From NCBI RefSeq assembly GCF_900110925.1, contig NZ_FOFP01000020.1:1-64000 (forward strand): DNA of 64,000 nucleotides. The letters are read 5' to 3'. The stretch is from Pseudomonas cuatrocienegasensis. GTDB lineage: Bacteria > Pseudomonadota > Gammaproteobacteria > Pseudomonadales > Pseudomonadaceae. The notes under the pieces are model-generated. The model searched no databases, was not told where the DNA came from, and was given only the letters and a program-made list of their open reading frames with translations. Position numbers and translations under genes: made by a program. Below are positions 49,141 to 57,860 of the stretch, piece by piece. Numbering within the stretch: the stretch's first letter is position 1; every line of letters starts with the position of its first letter.

Positions 49141-50805
49141 ATGAGCAAGCCAGAAACCGTCGCCGCTGCCAACTTTCTTCGCCCCATCGTCCAGGCTGAT
49201 CTGGATGCCGGCAAGCACAGCAAGATCATTACGCGCTTCCCGCCGGAGCCCAACGGCTATCTGCATATCGGCCACGCCAAGTCGATCTGCCTGAACTTTG
49301 GCCTGGCCAAGGAATTCGGTGGCGAGTGCAACCTGCGTTTCGACGACACCAACCCGGCCAAGGAAGACCAGGAATACATCGACGCGATCAAGAGCGACGT
49401 GCAATGGCTGGGCTTCCAGTGGGCGGGCGAAGAGCGCTATGCCTCCAACTATTTCGAGCAGCTTCATGACTGGGCCGTGGAGCTGATCAAGGCCGGCAAG
49501 GCCTATGTCTGCGATCTGTCGCCAGAGCAGGCCCGTGAATACCGCGGCAACCTCACCGAGCCGGGCAAGAACAGCCCGTTTCGTGAGCGCAGTGTCGAAG
49601 AAAACCTCGACCTGTTCGCCCGCATGAAGGCCGGCGAGTTCGCCGATGGCGCCCGTGCCCTGCGCGCGAAGATCGACATGGCCTCGCCGAACATGAACCT
49701 GCGCGACCCGATTCTCTATCGCATTCGCCATGCTCACCACCATCAGACCGGCGATAAGTGGTGCATCTACCCCAGCTACGACTTCACCCACGGTCAGTCG
49801 GACGCCATCGAAGGCGTTACCCATTCGATCTGCACCCTGGAGTTCGAGGACCATCGTCCGCTGTACGAGTGGTTCCTGGCGCAACTGCCGGTACCAGCGC
49901 AGCCGCGTCAGTACGAATTCGCCCGACTTAACCTGAACTACACCATCACCAGCAAGCGCAAGCTCAAGCAACTGGTCGATGAGAAGCATGTCAACGGTTG
50001 GGATGACCCGCGCATGTCGACCCTGTCGGGCTTCCGTCGCCGTGGTTACACCCCGGCCTCAATCCGCACCTTCTGCGACATGATCGGTGTAAACCGCGCC
50101 GGTGGTGTGGTGGATATTGGCATGCTCGAGTTCGCCATTCGTGAGGACTTGGACGCCAACGCCGCTCGCGCCATGTGCGTACTCAAGCCGCTGAAAGTGG
50201 TGATTACCAATTACCCGGAAGGCCAGGTCGAAAACCTGGAGCTGCCGCGACACCCGAAACAGGATATGGGCGTGCGTGTGCTGCCGTTCAGCCGCGAGAT
50301 CTATATCGATGCCAGCGACTTTGAAGAAGTCCCGCCGGCCGGCTTTAAGCGCCTGATTCCCGGTGGCGAAGCGCGTCTGCGCGGCAGCTACGTGATTCGC
50401 GCCGATGAGGCGATCAAGGATGCCGACGGCAACATCATCGAACTGCGCTGCAGCTACGACGAAAACACCCTGGGCAAGAACCCCGAGGGTCGCAAGGTCA
50501 AAGGCGTGATTCACTGGGTGCCGGCCGCTGAAAGCGTTGAGTGCGAAGTGCGCCTGTACGACCGCCTGTTCCGTTCCGCCAACCCGGAAAAGGACGAAGA
50601 CGGCGGCAGCTTCCTCGACAATATCAACCCCGCATCGCTGGTGGTGCTCAAGGGCTGTCGCGCCGAACCGTCGCTTGGCGAGGCACTGCCTGAAGAGCGC
50701 TTCCAGTTCGAGCGTGAAGGCTACTTCTGCGCCGATATGAAGGACAGCAAGCCGGGTGCGCCGGTATTCAACCGTACCGTAACGCTGCGCGATTCCTGGG
50801 CCTAA
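49141..50805 (+). CDS. glnS: Glutaminyl-tRNA synthetase
   Basis: Class-I synthetase charging tRNA-Gln. The protein is 554 residues. The HIGH motif is in PPEPNGYLHIGHAKS (about 37-51); the KMSKS-equivalent is ITSKRKL near 270. DFTHGQSDAIEGVTHS is typical of GlnS versus GltX. The C-terminal anticodon-binding beta-barrels are complete. AAGGA precedes the ATG. The presence of GlnS implies direct charging of tRNA-Gln. Confidence 0.98.
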   Translation: MSKPETVAAANFLRPIVQADLDAGKHSKIITRFPPEPNGYLHIGHAKSICLNFGLAKEFGGECNLRFDDTNPAKEDQEYIDAIKSDVQWLGFQWAGEERYASNYFEQLHDWAVELIKAGKAYVCDLSPEQAREYRGNLTEPGKNSPFRERSVEENLDLFARMKAGEFADGARALRAKIDMASPNMNLRDPILYRIRHAHHHQTGDKWCIYPSYDFTHGQSDAIEGVTHSICTLEFEDHRPLYEWFLAQLPVPAQPRQYEFARLNLNYTITSKRKLKQLVDEKHVNGWDDPRMSTLSGFRRRGYTPASIRTFCDMIGVNRAGGVVDIGMLEFAIREDLDANAARAMCVLKPLKVVITNYPEGQVENLELPRHPKQDMGVRVLPFSREIYIDASDFEEVPPAGFKRLIPGGEARLRGSYVIRADEAIKDADGNIIELRCSYDENTLGKNPEGRKVKGVIHWVPAAESVECEVRLYDRLFRSANPEKDEDGGSFLDNINPASLVVLKGCRAEPSLGEALPEERFQFEREGYFCADMKDSKPGAPVFNRTVTLRDSWA

Positions 50806-50867
50806 GGCTCAGTCGCTCTGATTAGAACCGGGTCGGTACGCTGGCCCGTGGTTTCCAAGGAACTGCA

Positions 50868-52250
50868 ATGCTCTCGATCTACAACACGCTGACCAAAAGC
50901 AAAGACGTCTTCAAACCGCTGGTGGGTAACCAGGTGCGCATGTATGTGTGCGGCATGACGGTTTATGACTTCTGTCATATCGGTCATGCGCGGGTGATGG
51001 TGGCATTCGATGTGGTCACCCGCTGGCTGCGCCATCGCGGCTATGACGTGACCTACGTACGCAATATCACCGACATCGACGACAAGATCATCAAGCGCGC
51101 CAATGACAATGGTGAACCGTTCGAGGCGCTGGTCGAGCGCATGATTGCGGCCATGCACGAAGACGAGGCGCGCCTCAATGTCCTGCGTCCCGATCAGGAG
51201 CCGCGTGCCACCGGGCATATCGCCGGTATGCACGAGATGATCCAGACCCTGATCGACAAGGGCTTTGCCTATGCACCTGGCAATGGCGACGTGTATTACC
51301 GTGTCGGCAAGTTTGTCGGCTACGGCAAGCTGTCACGCAAGAAGATCGAAGACCTGAAGATCGGTGCGCGTATCGAGGTGGATGAAGCCAAGCAGGACCC
51401 GCTGGATTTCGTCCTGTGGAAAGGCGTCAAGCCGGGCGAGCCGAGCTGGGAATCGCCCTGGGGCGCGGGTCGTCCGGGCTGGCATATCGAGTGCTCGGTG
51501 ATGTCGACCTGCTGCCTGGGCGAGACCTTCGACATTCACGGCGGCGGCCCGGACCTGGTGTTCCCGCACCACGAAAACGAAATCGCCCAGAGCGAGGCCG
51601 CTACCGGCAAGCTCTACGCCAACGCCTGGATGCATGCCGGTGCGGTGCGTGTGGACGGCGAGAAGATGTCCAAGAGCCTGGGCAACTTCTTCACCATTCG
51701 TGAGGTGCTGGAAAAGTATCACCCGGAAGTGGTGCGTTACCTGCTGGTGTCCAGTCACTACCGCAGTGCGATCAATTACTCCGAGGACAGCCTGCGTGAA
51801 GCCAAGGGCGCGCTGGAGCGCTTCTATAACGGCCTCAAGGGGCTGCCGGATGCTCCTGCTGCCGGTGGCGACGCCTTCGTCGAGCGGTTCAGTGCGGCGA
51901 TGGACGATGACTTCAACTCCCCGGAAGCCTGCGCGGTGTTGTTCGAGATGATTCGCGAGGTCAACCGCCTACGTGAGTCTGACCTGCACGCTGCAGCCGG
52001 CTTGGCGTCCCAGCTCAAACAGCTGGCCAGTGTGCTGGGTGTGTTGCAGCTTGAGCCCGACGCCTTTCTGCAGGCGGGTGCTGCCGGCAAGGTCGATGCA
52101 TTCGAGGTTGAGGCGCTGATCGCCGCGCGCCTGCAAGCGCGAACCGAGAAGAACTGGGCGCAGTCTGACCGTATCCGTGACCAGCTCGCAGCCATGGGTG
52201 TGGTGCTTGAGGACAGTAAAGGGGCCACGACCTGGCGCCTGGCTGAGTAA
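50868..52250 (+). CDS. cysS: Cysteinyl-tRNA synthetase
   Basis: Class-I synthetase, 460 residues, normal length. The N-terminus has MYVCGMTVYDFCHIGHARVM with the zinc-binding Cys and HIGH motif; zinc ligands continue in ECSVMSTCCLGE and the HHENE motif; KMSKS is in GEKMSKSLGNFFTI near 265. AAGGA is upstream of the ATG. It follows glnS by 62 bases and is probably cotranscribed with it. The convergent diguanylate cyclase gene ends four bases away. Confidence 0.98.
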   Translation: MLSIYNTLTKSKDVFKPLVGNQVRMYVCGMTVYDFCHIGHARVMVAFDVVTRWLRHRGYDVTYVRNITDIDDKIIKRANDNGEPFEALVERMIAAMHEDEARLNVLRPDQEPRATGHIAGMHEMIQTLIDKGFAYAPGNGDVYYRVGKFVGYGKLSRKKIEDLKIGARIEVDEAKQDPLDFVLWKGVKPGEPSWESPWGAGRPGWHIECSVMSTCCLGETFDIHGGGPDLVFPHHENEIAQSEAATGKLYANAWMHAGAVRVDGEKMSKSLGNFFTIREVLEKYHPEVVRYLLVSSHYRSAINYSEDSLREAKGALERFYNGLKGLPDAPAAGGDAFVERFSAAMDDDFNSPEACAVLFEMIREVNRLRESDLHAAAGLASQLKQLASVLGVLQLEPDAFLQAGAAGKVDAFEVEALIAARLQARTEKNWAQSDRIRDQLAAMGVVLEDSKGATTWRLAE

Positions 52251-52254
52251 GGCC

Positions 52255-53427
52255 TTAATTCAGGGTGTAGGGCGGGTTATCGGTATCCGCTACCTGCACC
52301 CTGTTGCGTCCGGCGGCCTTGGCGGCATAGAGCGCCGTGTCAGCCTGGGTCAGCAAGCTTGCCACGCTGTCGTAAGGGCCGGGTATGCCACACCACACGC
52401 CAGCACTGAACTGCACGTCGATGCTCAGGTTGCCAAAATGCGCTGGAGCGGCGGCCATGGAGCTGCGTAATGCTTCCAGTGCCGCATACGCACCTTGTGG
52501 TGTGGTGTCGGTCAATAGCAGCAGAAACTCTTCCCCGCCATAGCGGCCGACGCTATCGGCCTGGCGCAGACGCTGTCTGAGGTGTTGTACGCAGTGGCAA
52601 AGTACTTCATCGCCGGCTAAGTGCCCGTACACATCGTTAATGCGCTTGAAATGGTCGATGTCGAGCATGGCAACGGCCAGGTAGGTATGCGCGCGACGCG
52701 CACGCTCCAGTTCTGCGCTTAGCTGCTCGAGAATTGCCCGGCGGTTGAGTGTGCCAGTCAGTGCATCGCGCAAGGCCATCTGTTGCAGGCTGGCCTCGCT
52801 GCGCTCCTTGGCGATCAGTACCAGGCCGAGGGAGAACATCATGACCGTAACCGTGCCAATGCTGACTGATAGGGTCTGCTTGAAGTTGCTCGCGTCATAT
52901 TGCAGTTCGGCGGCGCCCCCGGTCAGTATCGCGCCGACGCGCATCAGCAGGCCGACGAGGCTGATGCCACCGCCGATAACCAGCAGGATGTGCGCCCGCC
53001 CGCCTGGCGCTGCATGTCGATAGGCGCAGCCGATGAGCAGCAAGCATTGCACGATCAGTACCAAACAGGCTGCCAGCATGCGTGGTTCTCGGGTGTTGAT
53101 CAGGGAAATCATCAGGATGAGCATCAGCGCTGGTAGGCTCAGCAGTCTGCGCCAGGGGATGCTCATCCCCTGGATGCGTAGCAGGCCTACCAGATAGAAG
53201 GTCAGCGCCGTGGCCAGGAGCACGTTGGCTGCTCCGTAGGTCAGCCAGAGAGGTGCCTGGCCGTGCAGGGTGTAGCAGACATAGGCCAGTGCGTGGAGGG
53301 CCAAGCCGCAGCCTGTTGCGAATAGGCCGTCGCGGCGATTGAGCTGCCCAACCAGTATCAGGCAGAAAGCCATGATGGTGGCCACCAGGGCGACAGAGGC
53401 GAATAGCGTCGGAGTGTGAGCAATCAT
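52255..53427 (-). CDS. Membrane-bound GGDEF diguanylate cyclase
   Basis: A 390-residue protein. The N-terminal half (about 5-190) has six or so membrane helices without a recognised sensor domain; the C-terminal half is a GGDEF domain: DIDHFKRINDVYGHLAGDEVL and GRYGGEEFLLLL. The active site is GGEEF, and RQAD five residues before it is a complete inhibitory I-site (RxxD), so it should make c-di-GMP with product feedback. The start at 53427 (MIAHTPTLF) or 53487 cannot be settled; neither has a strong ribosome-binding site. Confidence 0.88.
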   Translation of the reverse strand: MIAHTPTLFASVALVATIMAFCLILVGQLNRRDGLFATGCGLALHALAYVCYTLHGQAPLWLTYGAANVLLATALTFYLVGLLRIQGMSIPWRRLLSLPALMLILMISLINTREPRMLAACLVLIVQCLLLIGCAYRHAAPGGRAHILLVIGGGISLVGLLMRVGAILTGGAAELQYDASNFKQTLSVSIGTVTVMMFSLGLVLIAKERSEASLQQMALRDALTGTLNRRAILEQLSAELERARRAHTYLAVAMLDIDHFKRINDVYGHLAGDEVLCHCVQHLRQRLRQADSVGRYGGEEFLLLLTDTTPQGAYAALEALRSSMAAAPAHFGNLSIDVQFSAGVWCGIPGPYDSVASLLTQADTALYAAKAAGRNRVQVADTDNPPYTLN

Positions 53428-53637
53428 CAGTGGCTGGCCAGTCGAAGGTATTACCCGCGTTGTCGGCTCAGCCGGCGGGGCATGCACTCAATAGTAGCGG
53501 ACGGCGTGATGGCCATGCGGCTCAGCAGCAGGTGCTTGCAAATAGAGTTGAGCGCCTTGCCCGAGAGGCAGGCCGTGATCGGTGCTTGTGCTTGAGTAGC
53601 TTGCGAGTAAGCGCCTGGCATTTTTACTGCCCAGGTC
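53428..53637. other. Region between the cyclase and hypothetical gene
   Basis: 210 bases without a convincing gene. It must hold the cyclase promoter. If the longer cyclase start is used, the first 60 bases are coding. Nothing else recognised. Confidence 0.4.
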
Positions 53638-54039
53638 TTAGCTATCCCGGAACAGGTCGTGGGCGTCCAGCAGGCGATAAGCGATTTCCGGGCGTTTTTC
53701 CAAGCCTCGGCGGATGGCGGCGGGAATGGCCTGGCGGGTTTTGCGGCACAGGCCGGGCAGCTCGCCCAGTTCGATGGCGATGCCGCGCATGCTGCGTACT
53801 TCGTTGCTGCCGGGCAGGGTTGTCACGCGCAGGCCGAGCTGCGCGAAGATGCGCTGCTGCATGTTTTCCAGGTCTTGCAGACTTTGCAGGTTTTCCAGGC
53901 GCTCAAGCAGGCGTTTTTCTTCCTGGCGTGTGAGCAGCAGAATGCGCGTGTCGACGCCTGGCGTTTCGAGCAGGCGTTCGCGCTCACAGGTGCAGGCGCC
54001 AGGCGGGCAGGGTGAGCGAAGTGGGGCTTGAGTCGTCAT
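53638..54039 (-). CDS. Conserved hypothetical protein, Cys-rich N-terminus
   Basis: A 133-residue protein with no family recognised. The N-terminus has PCPPGACTCERERLL, a short cluster of Cys residues that might bind metal. A helical, heptad-like stretch follows (RQEEKRLLERLENLQSLQDLENMQQRIFAQLG), likely coiled coil. The C-terminus is basic and soluble. No signal peptide. The ribosome-binding site is weak, and a TATGAT sequence lies only nine bases upstream of the ATG, so the true start may be further inside or the gene leaderless. Confidence 0.6.
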   Translation of the reverse strand: MTTQAPLRSPCPPGACTCERERLLETPGVDTRILLLTRQEEKRLLERLENLQSLQDLENMQQRIFAQLGLRVTTLPGSNEVRSMRGIAIELGELPGLCRKTRQAIPAAIRRGLEKRPEIAYRLLDAHDLFRDS

Positions 54040-54091
54040 GAGTGGCGATCATAGCCAGAGCCGACAAGGCTTGCCTATATGGTCTGGCACG

Positions 54092-54117
54092 AAAACGGCA
54101 CCCGAAGGTGCCGTTTT
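54092..54117. terminator. Terminator of folD (bidirectional)
   Basis: AAAACGGCACC-CGAA-GGTGCCGTTTT forms an 11-bp stem. On the minus strand the loop reads TTCG, a stable C(UUCG)G tetraloop, followed by TTTT. It lies 24 bases after the folD stop. Confidence 0.85.
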
Positions 54118-54140
54118 GCTAAGCCGGAAGCGGTGCCGTT

Positions 54141-54995
54141 TTAGGCGTGCAGGTGCTCGGCAGCATGCAGGGTGTTTTCCAGCAGTCCGGCGCGGGTCAT
54201 TGGACCGACGCCGCCTGGTACCGGGGTGATCCAGCCGGCGCGGGGCAGGGCGGTCTCATAGACCACATCGCCAATCAGCTTGCCGTCGTCCTGGCGGTTG
54301 ATGCCCACGTCGATGACGATGGCGCCTTCCTTGACCCACTCGCCTTTTACCAGGCCCGGCTTGCCTGCTGCGACTACCACGATATCGGCTTGGCCGACGT
54401 GCATTGCCAGATCGCGGGTGAAGCGGTGGGTGACGGTCACGGTGCAGCCGGCCAGCAGCAGCTCCATGGCCATGGGGCGGCCAACGATATTCGATGCACC
54501 CACCACCACGGCATGCAGGCCGTACAGGTCAACGCCGGTGCTTTGCAGCAGGGTCATGATGCCCTTGGGGGTGCAGGGGCGCAGCAGCGGCATGCGCTGT
54601 GCGAGGCGGCCGATGTTGTAGGGGTGAAAGCCGTCTACATCCTTGTCCGGGCGAATGCGCTCAAGTAGCAGAGAAGCGTCGAGATTCTGCGGAAGCGGCA
54701 GCTGCACCAGAATGCCATCGATGGCCGGGTCTTCGTTCAAGCGGTCGATCAAGGCCATCAGCTCGTCCTGAGCCGTAGTGGCTGGCAGGTCGTAGGCCTG
54801 GGAGACGAAACCGACTTCTTCACAGTCTTTACGCTTGTGGGAAACGTAAACCTGGGAGGCGGGGTCGCTGCCCACCAGGATCACAGCCAGGCCGGGCGCG
54901 CGCAGGCCCTGCTGGCGACGTTCGGTGACGCGTTGGGCAATCTGCTGGCGCAGGCTGGCGGCGATCGCCTTGCCATCGATCAGTTGTGCGGTCAT
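54141..54995 (-). CDS. folD: Methylenetetrahydrofolate dehydrogenase/cyclohydrolase FolD
   Basis: Bifunctional folate enzyme interconverting 5,10-methylene-THF, methenyl-THF and 10-formyl-THF with NADP. The protein is 284 residues. Motifs: YVSHKRKDCEEVGF with the catalytic Lys, GILVQLPLPQNLD, KDVDGFHPYNIGRL, VVGASNIVGRPMA (nucleotide binding) and PGGVGPMTRAGLL near the C-terminus. Transcribed away from the tRNA cluster. The ribosome-binding site is weak. Confidence 0.97.
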   Translation of the reverse strand: MTAQLIDGKAIAASLRQQIAQRVTERRQQGLRAPGLAVILVGSDPASQVYVSHKRKDCEEVGFVSQAYDLPATTAQDELMALIDRLNEDPAIDGILVQLPLPQNLDASLLLERIRPDKDVDGFHPYNIGRLAQRMPLLRPCTPKGIMTLLQSTGVDLYGLHAVVVGASNIVGRPMAMELLLAGCTVTVTHRFTRDLAMHVGQADIVVVAAGKPGLVKGEWVKEGAIVIDVGINRQDDGKLIGDVVYETALPRAGWITPVPGGVGPMTRAGLLENTLHAAEHLHA

Positions 54996-55268
54996 TGCGC
55001 GTGATTAACCATAAAGAAAGGATTGAAAAAGAGCGCGTATTCTCGCACGGCACTGCCTGTGGGCAAAGGCGGCGTCCGGTCTTTTCGCGTAACCCCTTTA
55101 AATAACTGAATTTTTTTTGCCAGGCCTGTTGACGACCTAGTGTCGCCTCTATAACATTCGCCCCGCTTGTCGAGCACAGCCAGTCGCTGGGTAAGACGGC
55201 AGCAGCATCCTCTCGATGTGTGAGAGTTGCCAAGCCGAAGCTTTAAATCTGCAATTGCAGATGGATAG
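54996..55268. promoter_or_regulatory. tRNA cluster promoter region
   Basis: 273 bases between folD and tRNA-Arg. TTGACG (55129-55134) and TATAAC (55150-55155) with a short 15-base spacer are a candidate promoter. An AT-rich stretch (TAAATAACTGAATTTTTTTT) directly upstream could be an UP element, and a GC-rich discriminator (CGCCCCGC) follows, all as expected of stable-RNA promoters. The rest may be tRNA leader. Confidence 0.5.
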
Positions 55269-55345
55269 GCGCCCGTAGCTCAGCTGGATAGAGCATCCGC
55301 CTTCTAAGCGGATGGTCGCAGGTTCGAGTCCTGCCGGGCGTGCCA
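55269..55345 (+). tRNA. tRNA-Arg (TCT)
   Basis: 77 nt with encoded CCA. The acceptor GCGCCCG pairs with CGGGCGT. The anticodon stem TCCGC/GCGGA holds the loop CTTCTAA with anticodon TCT. The T-arm has GGTTCGAGTCC. Confidence 0.97.
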
Positions 55346-55379
55346 TTTGGCAGTCTTGGCACAAGTAGCATGCAATATG

Positions 55380-55455
55380 GTGGGCGTAGCTCAGTTGGTA
55401 GAGCACAGGATTGTGACTCCTGGTGTCGTGGGTTCGATCCCCATCGTCCACCCCA
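55380..55455 (+). tRNA. tRNA-His (GTG)
   Basis: 76 nt plus the histidine-specific extra G at 55379 opposite C73; CCA is encoded. The anticodon loop TTGTGAC contains GTG. The T-arm GGTTCGATCC is normal. Confidence 0.97.
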
Positions 55456-55463
55456 TATTCCAA

Positions 55464-55491
55464 AGCGCCAGGTGAATACCTGGCGTTTTTG
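55464..55491 (+). terminator. Intrinsic terminator between tRNA-His and tRNA-Leu
   Basis: CGCCAGGT-GAAT-ACCTGGCG followed by TTTTT, ten bases after tRNA-His. It would stop the Arg-His transcript before tRNA-Leu, unless processing or read-through applies. Confidence 0.8.
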
Positions 55492-55509
55492 TATTAAAAG
55501 CTTTACCAC

Positions 55510-55594
55510 GCGGACGTGGTGGAATTGGTAGACACACTGGATTTAGGTTCCAGCGCCGCAAGGCGTGAGAGTTCGAGTCTCTCCGTCCGCACCA
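55510..55594 (+). tRNA. tRNA-Leu (TAG)
   Basis: 85 nt class-II tRNA with long variable arm (CGCCGCAAGGCG region). Acceptor GCGGACG pairs with CGTCCGC; the anticodon loop TTTAGGT contains TAG; CCA is encoded. Confidence 0.96.
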
Positions 55595-55720
55595 TCTTTT
55601 ACTCCCTCCCGATTGCCGCCTGCATCTAGGGTGACTTCTGCAAATCGACCCTCTAGAATGCATGCCCTTGAATTAGGGGCCGGTAATCGGCGGCTTATGT
55701 CTGTGCAACGAGGAAAATCC

Positions 55721-57031
55721 ATGCAAGTTTCTGTTGAAAGCACTTCTGCTCTTGAGCGTCGTATGACTGTTGGCGTTTCTGTCGAGCGCATCGAGACCGA
55801 AGTCAACAAGCGTCTGCAGCAGACCGCCCGTCGTGCCAAGGTTCCAGGTTTCCGCCCCGGCAAAGTACCGATGAGCGTCATCCGCCAGCGTTATGAAGAT
55901 GCGGCGCGCCAGGAAGCTCTGGGCGATCTGATTCAGGCCACATTCTATGAAGCTGTGGTCGAGCAGAAGTTGAACCCGGTCGGTTCGCCGGCCGTTGAGC
56001 CGAAGTCCTTCGAGAAGGGCAAGGATCTCGAGTACGTAGCCACCTTTGAAGTGTTCCCGGAATTTGAAGTGGGTGGTTTCGACGGTATCGCCATCGAGCG
56101 CCTGCAGGCTGAAGTTGCTGATGCCGATCTGGACAACATGCTGGATATCCTGCGCAAGCAGAACACCCGTTTTGAAGCGGCCGAGCGTGCTGCCGAGAAT
56201 GGCGACCAGTTGACCATCGACTTCGTCGGTAAGATCGACGGCGAAGCTTTTGCCGGTGGCAGCGCCAAGGGCACTCAACTGGTGCTGGGCTCCGGCCGCA
56301 TGATCCCGGGCTTTGAAGACGCGCTGGTAGGTGTGAAAGCAGGCGAAGAGCGTGTTATCACGCCCACCTTCCCTGAGGACTATCAGAACCTCGACCTGGC
56401 CGGCAAAACCGCCGAGTTCACCGTTAGCGTCAGTGCCGTGGCCGCGCCGCAACTGCCTGAGCTGAATGACGATTTCTTCGCCCTGTTCGGCGTCAAGGAA
56501 GGCGGGCTGGAAGGTTTCCGTGCAGAAGTGCGCAAGAACATGGAGCGCGAGTTGCGCCAGGCCATCAAATCCAAGGTCAAGAACCAGGTGATGGAAGGTC
56601 TGCTGGCCGCCAACCCGGTTGAAGTGCCGAAGGCGCTGATTGGTAACGAAGTCAATCGTCTGCGTGTACAGGCTGTTCAGCAGTTCGGCGGTAACATCAA
56701 GCCGGATCAACTGCCTGCCGAGCTGTTCGAAGAGCAGGCCAAGCGCCGCGTGGTGCTGGGTTTGATCGTCGCTGAAGTGGTCAAGCAATTCGACCTCAAG
56801 CCTGATGATGCGCGCGTTCGCGAGATGATCCAGGAAATGGCCTCGGCCTACCAAGAGCCTGAGCAAGTAGTGGCTTGGTACTACAAGAACGACCAGCAAA
56901 TGAACGAAGTACGTTCGGTTGTGCTCGAAGAGCAAGTTGTAGATACTGTTTTGCAGAAGGCTAACGTGACCGATAAATCGGTCTCCTACGAAGAAGCTGT
57001 CAAGCCGGTGGAAGCACCCCAAGCCGCCTGA
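55721..57031 (+). CDS. tig: Trigger factor (ribosome-bound chaperone)
   Basis: Ribosome-associated folding chaperone and prolyl isomerase, 436 residues. The N-terminal ribosome-binding domain contains the signature VPGFRPGKVPMSVI (residues about 41-54). The FKBP-type PPIase domain lies at about 155-245 (ERAAENGDQLTIDFVGKIDG), followed by the long helical C-terminal arms. GAGGAAAA is seven bases upstream of the ATG. It is the first gene of the conserved tig-clpP-clpX-lon protein-quality block. Confidence 0.97.
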   Translation: MQVSVESTSALERRMTVGVSVERIETEVNKRLQQTARRAKVPGFRPGKVPMSVIRQRYEDAARQEALGDLIQATFYEAVVEQKLNPVGSPAVEPKSFEKGKDLEYVATFEVFPEFEVGGFDGIAIERLQAEVADADLDNMLDILRKQNTRFEAAERAAENGDQLTIDFVGKIDGEAFAGGSAKGTQLVLGSGRMIPGFEDALVGVKAGEERVITPTFPEDYQNLDLAGKTAEFTVSVSAVAAPQLPELNDDFFALFGVKEGGLEGFRAEVRKNMERELRQAIKSKVKNQVMEGLLAANPVEVPKALIGNEVNRLRVQAVQQFGGNIKPDQLPAELFEEQAKRRVVLGLIVAEVVKQFDLKPDDARVREMIQEMASAYQEPEQVVAWYYKNDQQMNEVRSVVLEEQVVDTVLQKANVTDKSVSYEEAVKPVEAPQAA

Positions 57032-57056
57032 TTTTCTGACCTCGTTCGAGCACACC

Positions 57057-57082
57057 ATAAGCCAGCCTTCGTGCTGGCTTAT
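57057..57082 (+). terminator. Hairpin after tig
   Basis: ATAAGCCAGC-CTTCGT-GCTGGCTTAT is a perfect 10-bp stem. It is followed by GCGTATTTG, so the T-run is poor; partial termination before clpP is likely. Confidence 0.6.
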
Positions 57083-57122
57083 GCGTATTTGAGAAACAAC
57101 TATCTAGGGAGCGAGTGCAAGA

Positions 57123-57764
57123 ATGTCGCGCAATCCTTTTATGCAACAAATGCCAGACATCCAAGCCGCTGGTGGCCTGGTGCCCATGGTGATCGAACAG
57201 TCGGCCCGCGGTGAGCGTGCCTATGACATTTATTCGCGCCTCCTGAAGGAGCGCGTGATCTTCCTGATCGGCCCGGTCGAAGACTACATGGCCAACCTGG
57301 TCGCCGCTCAGCTGCTGTTCCTGGAAGCAGAGAACCCGGACAAGGATATCCATCTGTACATCAACTCGCCGGGTGGTTCGGTGACTGCGGGTATGTCGAT
57401 CTATGACACCATGCAGTTCATCAAGCCTGACGTCTCGACCATCTGCATCGGCCAGGCTTGCAGCATGGGTGCGCTGCTGTTGGCGGGTGGCGCTGCAGGC
57501 AAGCGTTACTGCCTGCCGCATTCGCGGATGATGATTCACCAGCCGCTCGGCGGCTTCCAGGGTCAGGCCTCGGATATCGAGATCCATGCCAAGGAAATTC
57601 TCTTCATTCGTGAGCGTTTGAACCAGGTTCTGGCGCATCACACTGGTCAGCCAATCGATGTGATCGCCCGTGATACTGACCGTGACCGCTTCATGAGTGG
57701 TGAAGAGGCGGTGAACTATCGCCTGATCGATAAGGTTCTCACCCAGCGTCAAATGCCGGCCTAA
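57123..57764 (+). CDS. clpP: ATP-dependent Clp protease proteolytic subunit
   Basis: Serine peptidase that forms two heptameric rings and works with ClpX or ClpA. The protein is 213 residues. The catalytic triad is seen: Ser in GQACSMGALLL, His in PHSRMMIHQPLGG and Asp in DTDRDRFMSG. The first residues (MSRNPFMQQMPDIQAAGG) are a short propeptide. AGGGAG lies upstream. The partner gene clpX follows after 96 bases and a hairpin. Confidence 0.98.
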   Translation: MSRNPFMQQMPDIQAAGGLVPMVIEQSARGERAYDIYSRLLKERVIFLIGPVEDYMANLVAAQLLFLEAENPDKDIHLYINSPGGSVTAGMSIYDTMQFIKPDVSTICIGQACSMGALLLAGGAAGKRYCLPHSRMMIHQPLGGFQGQASDIEIHAKEILFIRERLNQVLAHHTGQPIDVIARDTDRDRFMSGEEAVNYRLIDKVLTQRQMPA

Positions 57765-57791
57765 ACGCGCGTTTGCGTATCTCTGACTGCC

Positions 57792-57815
57792 ATGCGGGCT
57801 TGAAAACGCCCGCAT
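57792..57815 (+). terminator. Hairpin between clpP and clpX
   Basis: ATGCGGGC-TTGAAAAC-GCCCGCAT with a short T-rich tail. It may reduce read-through from clpP to clpX. Confidence 0.55.
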
Positions 57816-57860
57816 TTGCCTTCATCTTGTGTTTCACGCCTACGGTATTGGATTGATCGA

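Noticed and set aside
54038..54229. 63-residue plus-strand frame across the folD terminator
   Set aside because: It covers a terminator and the antisense of folD.
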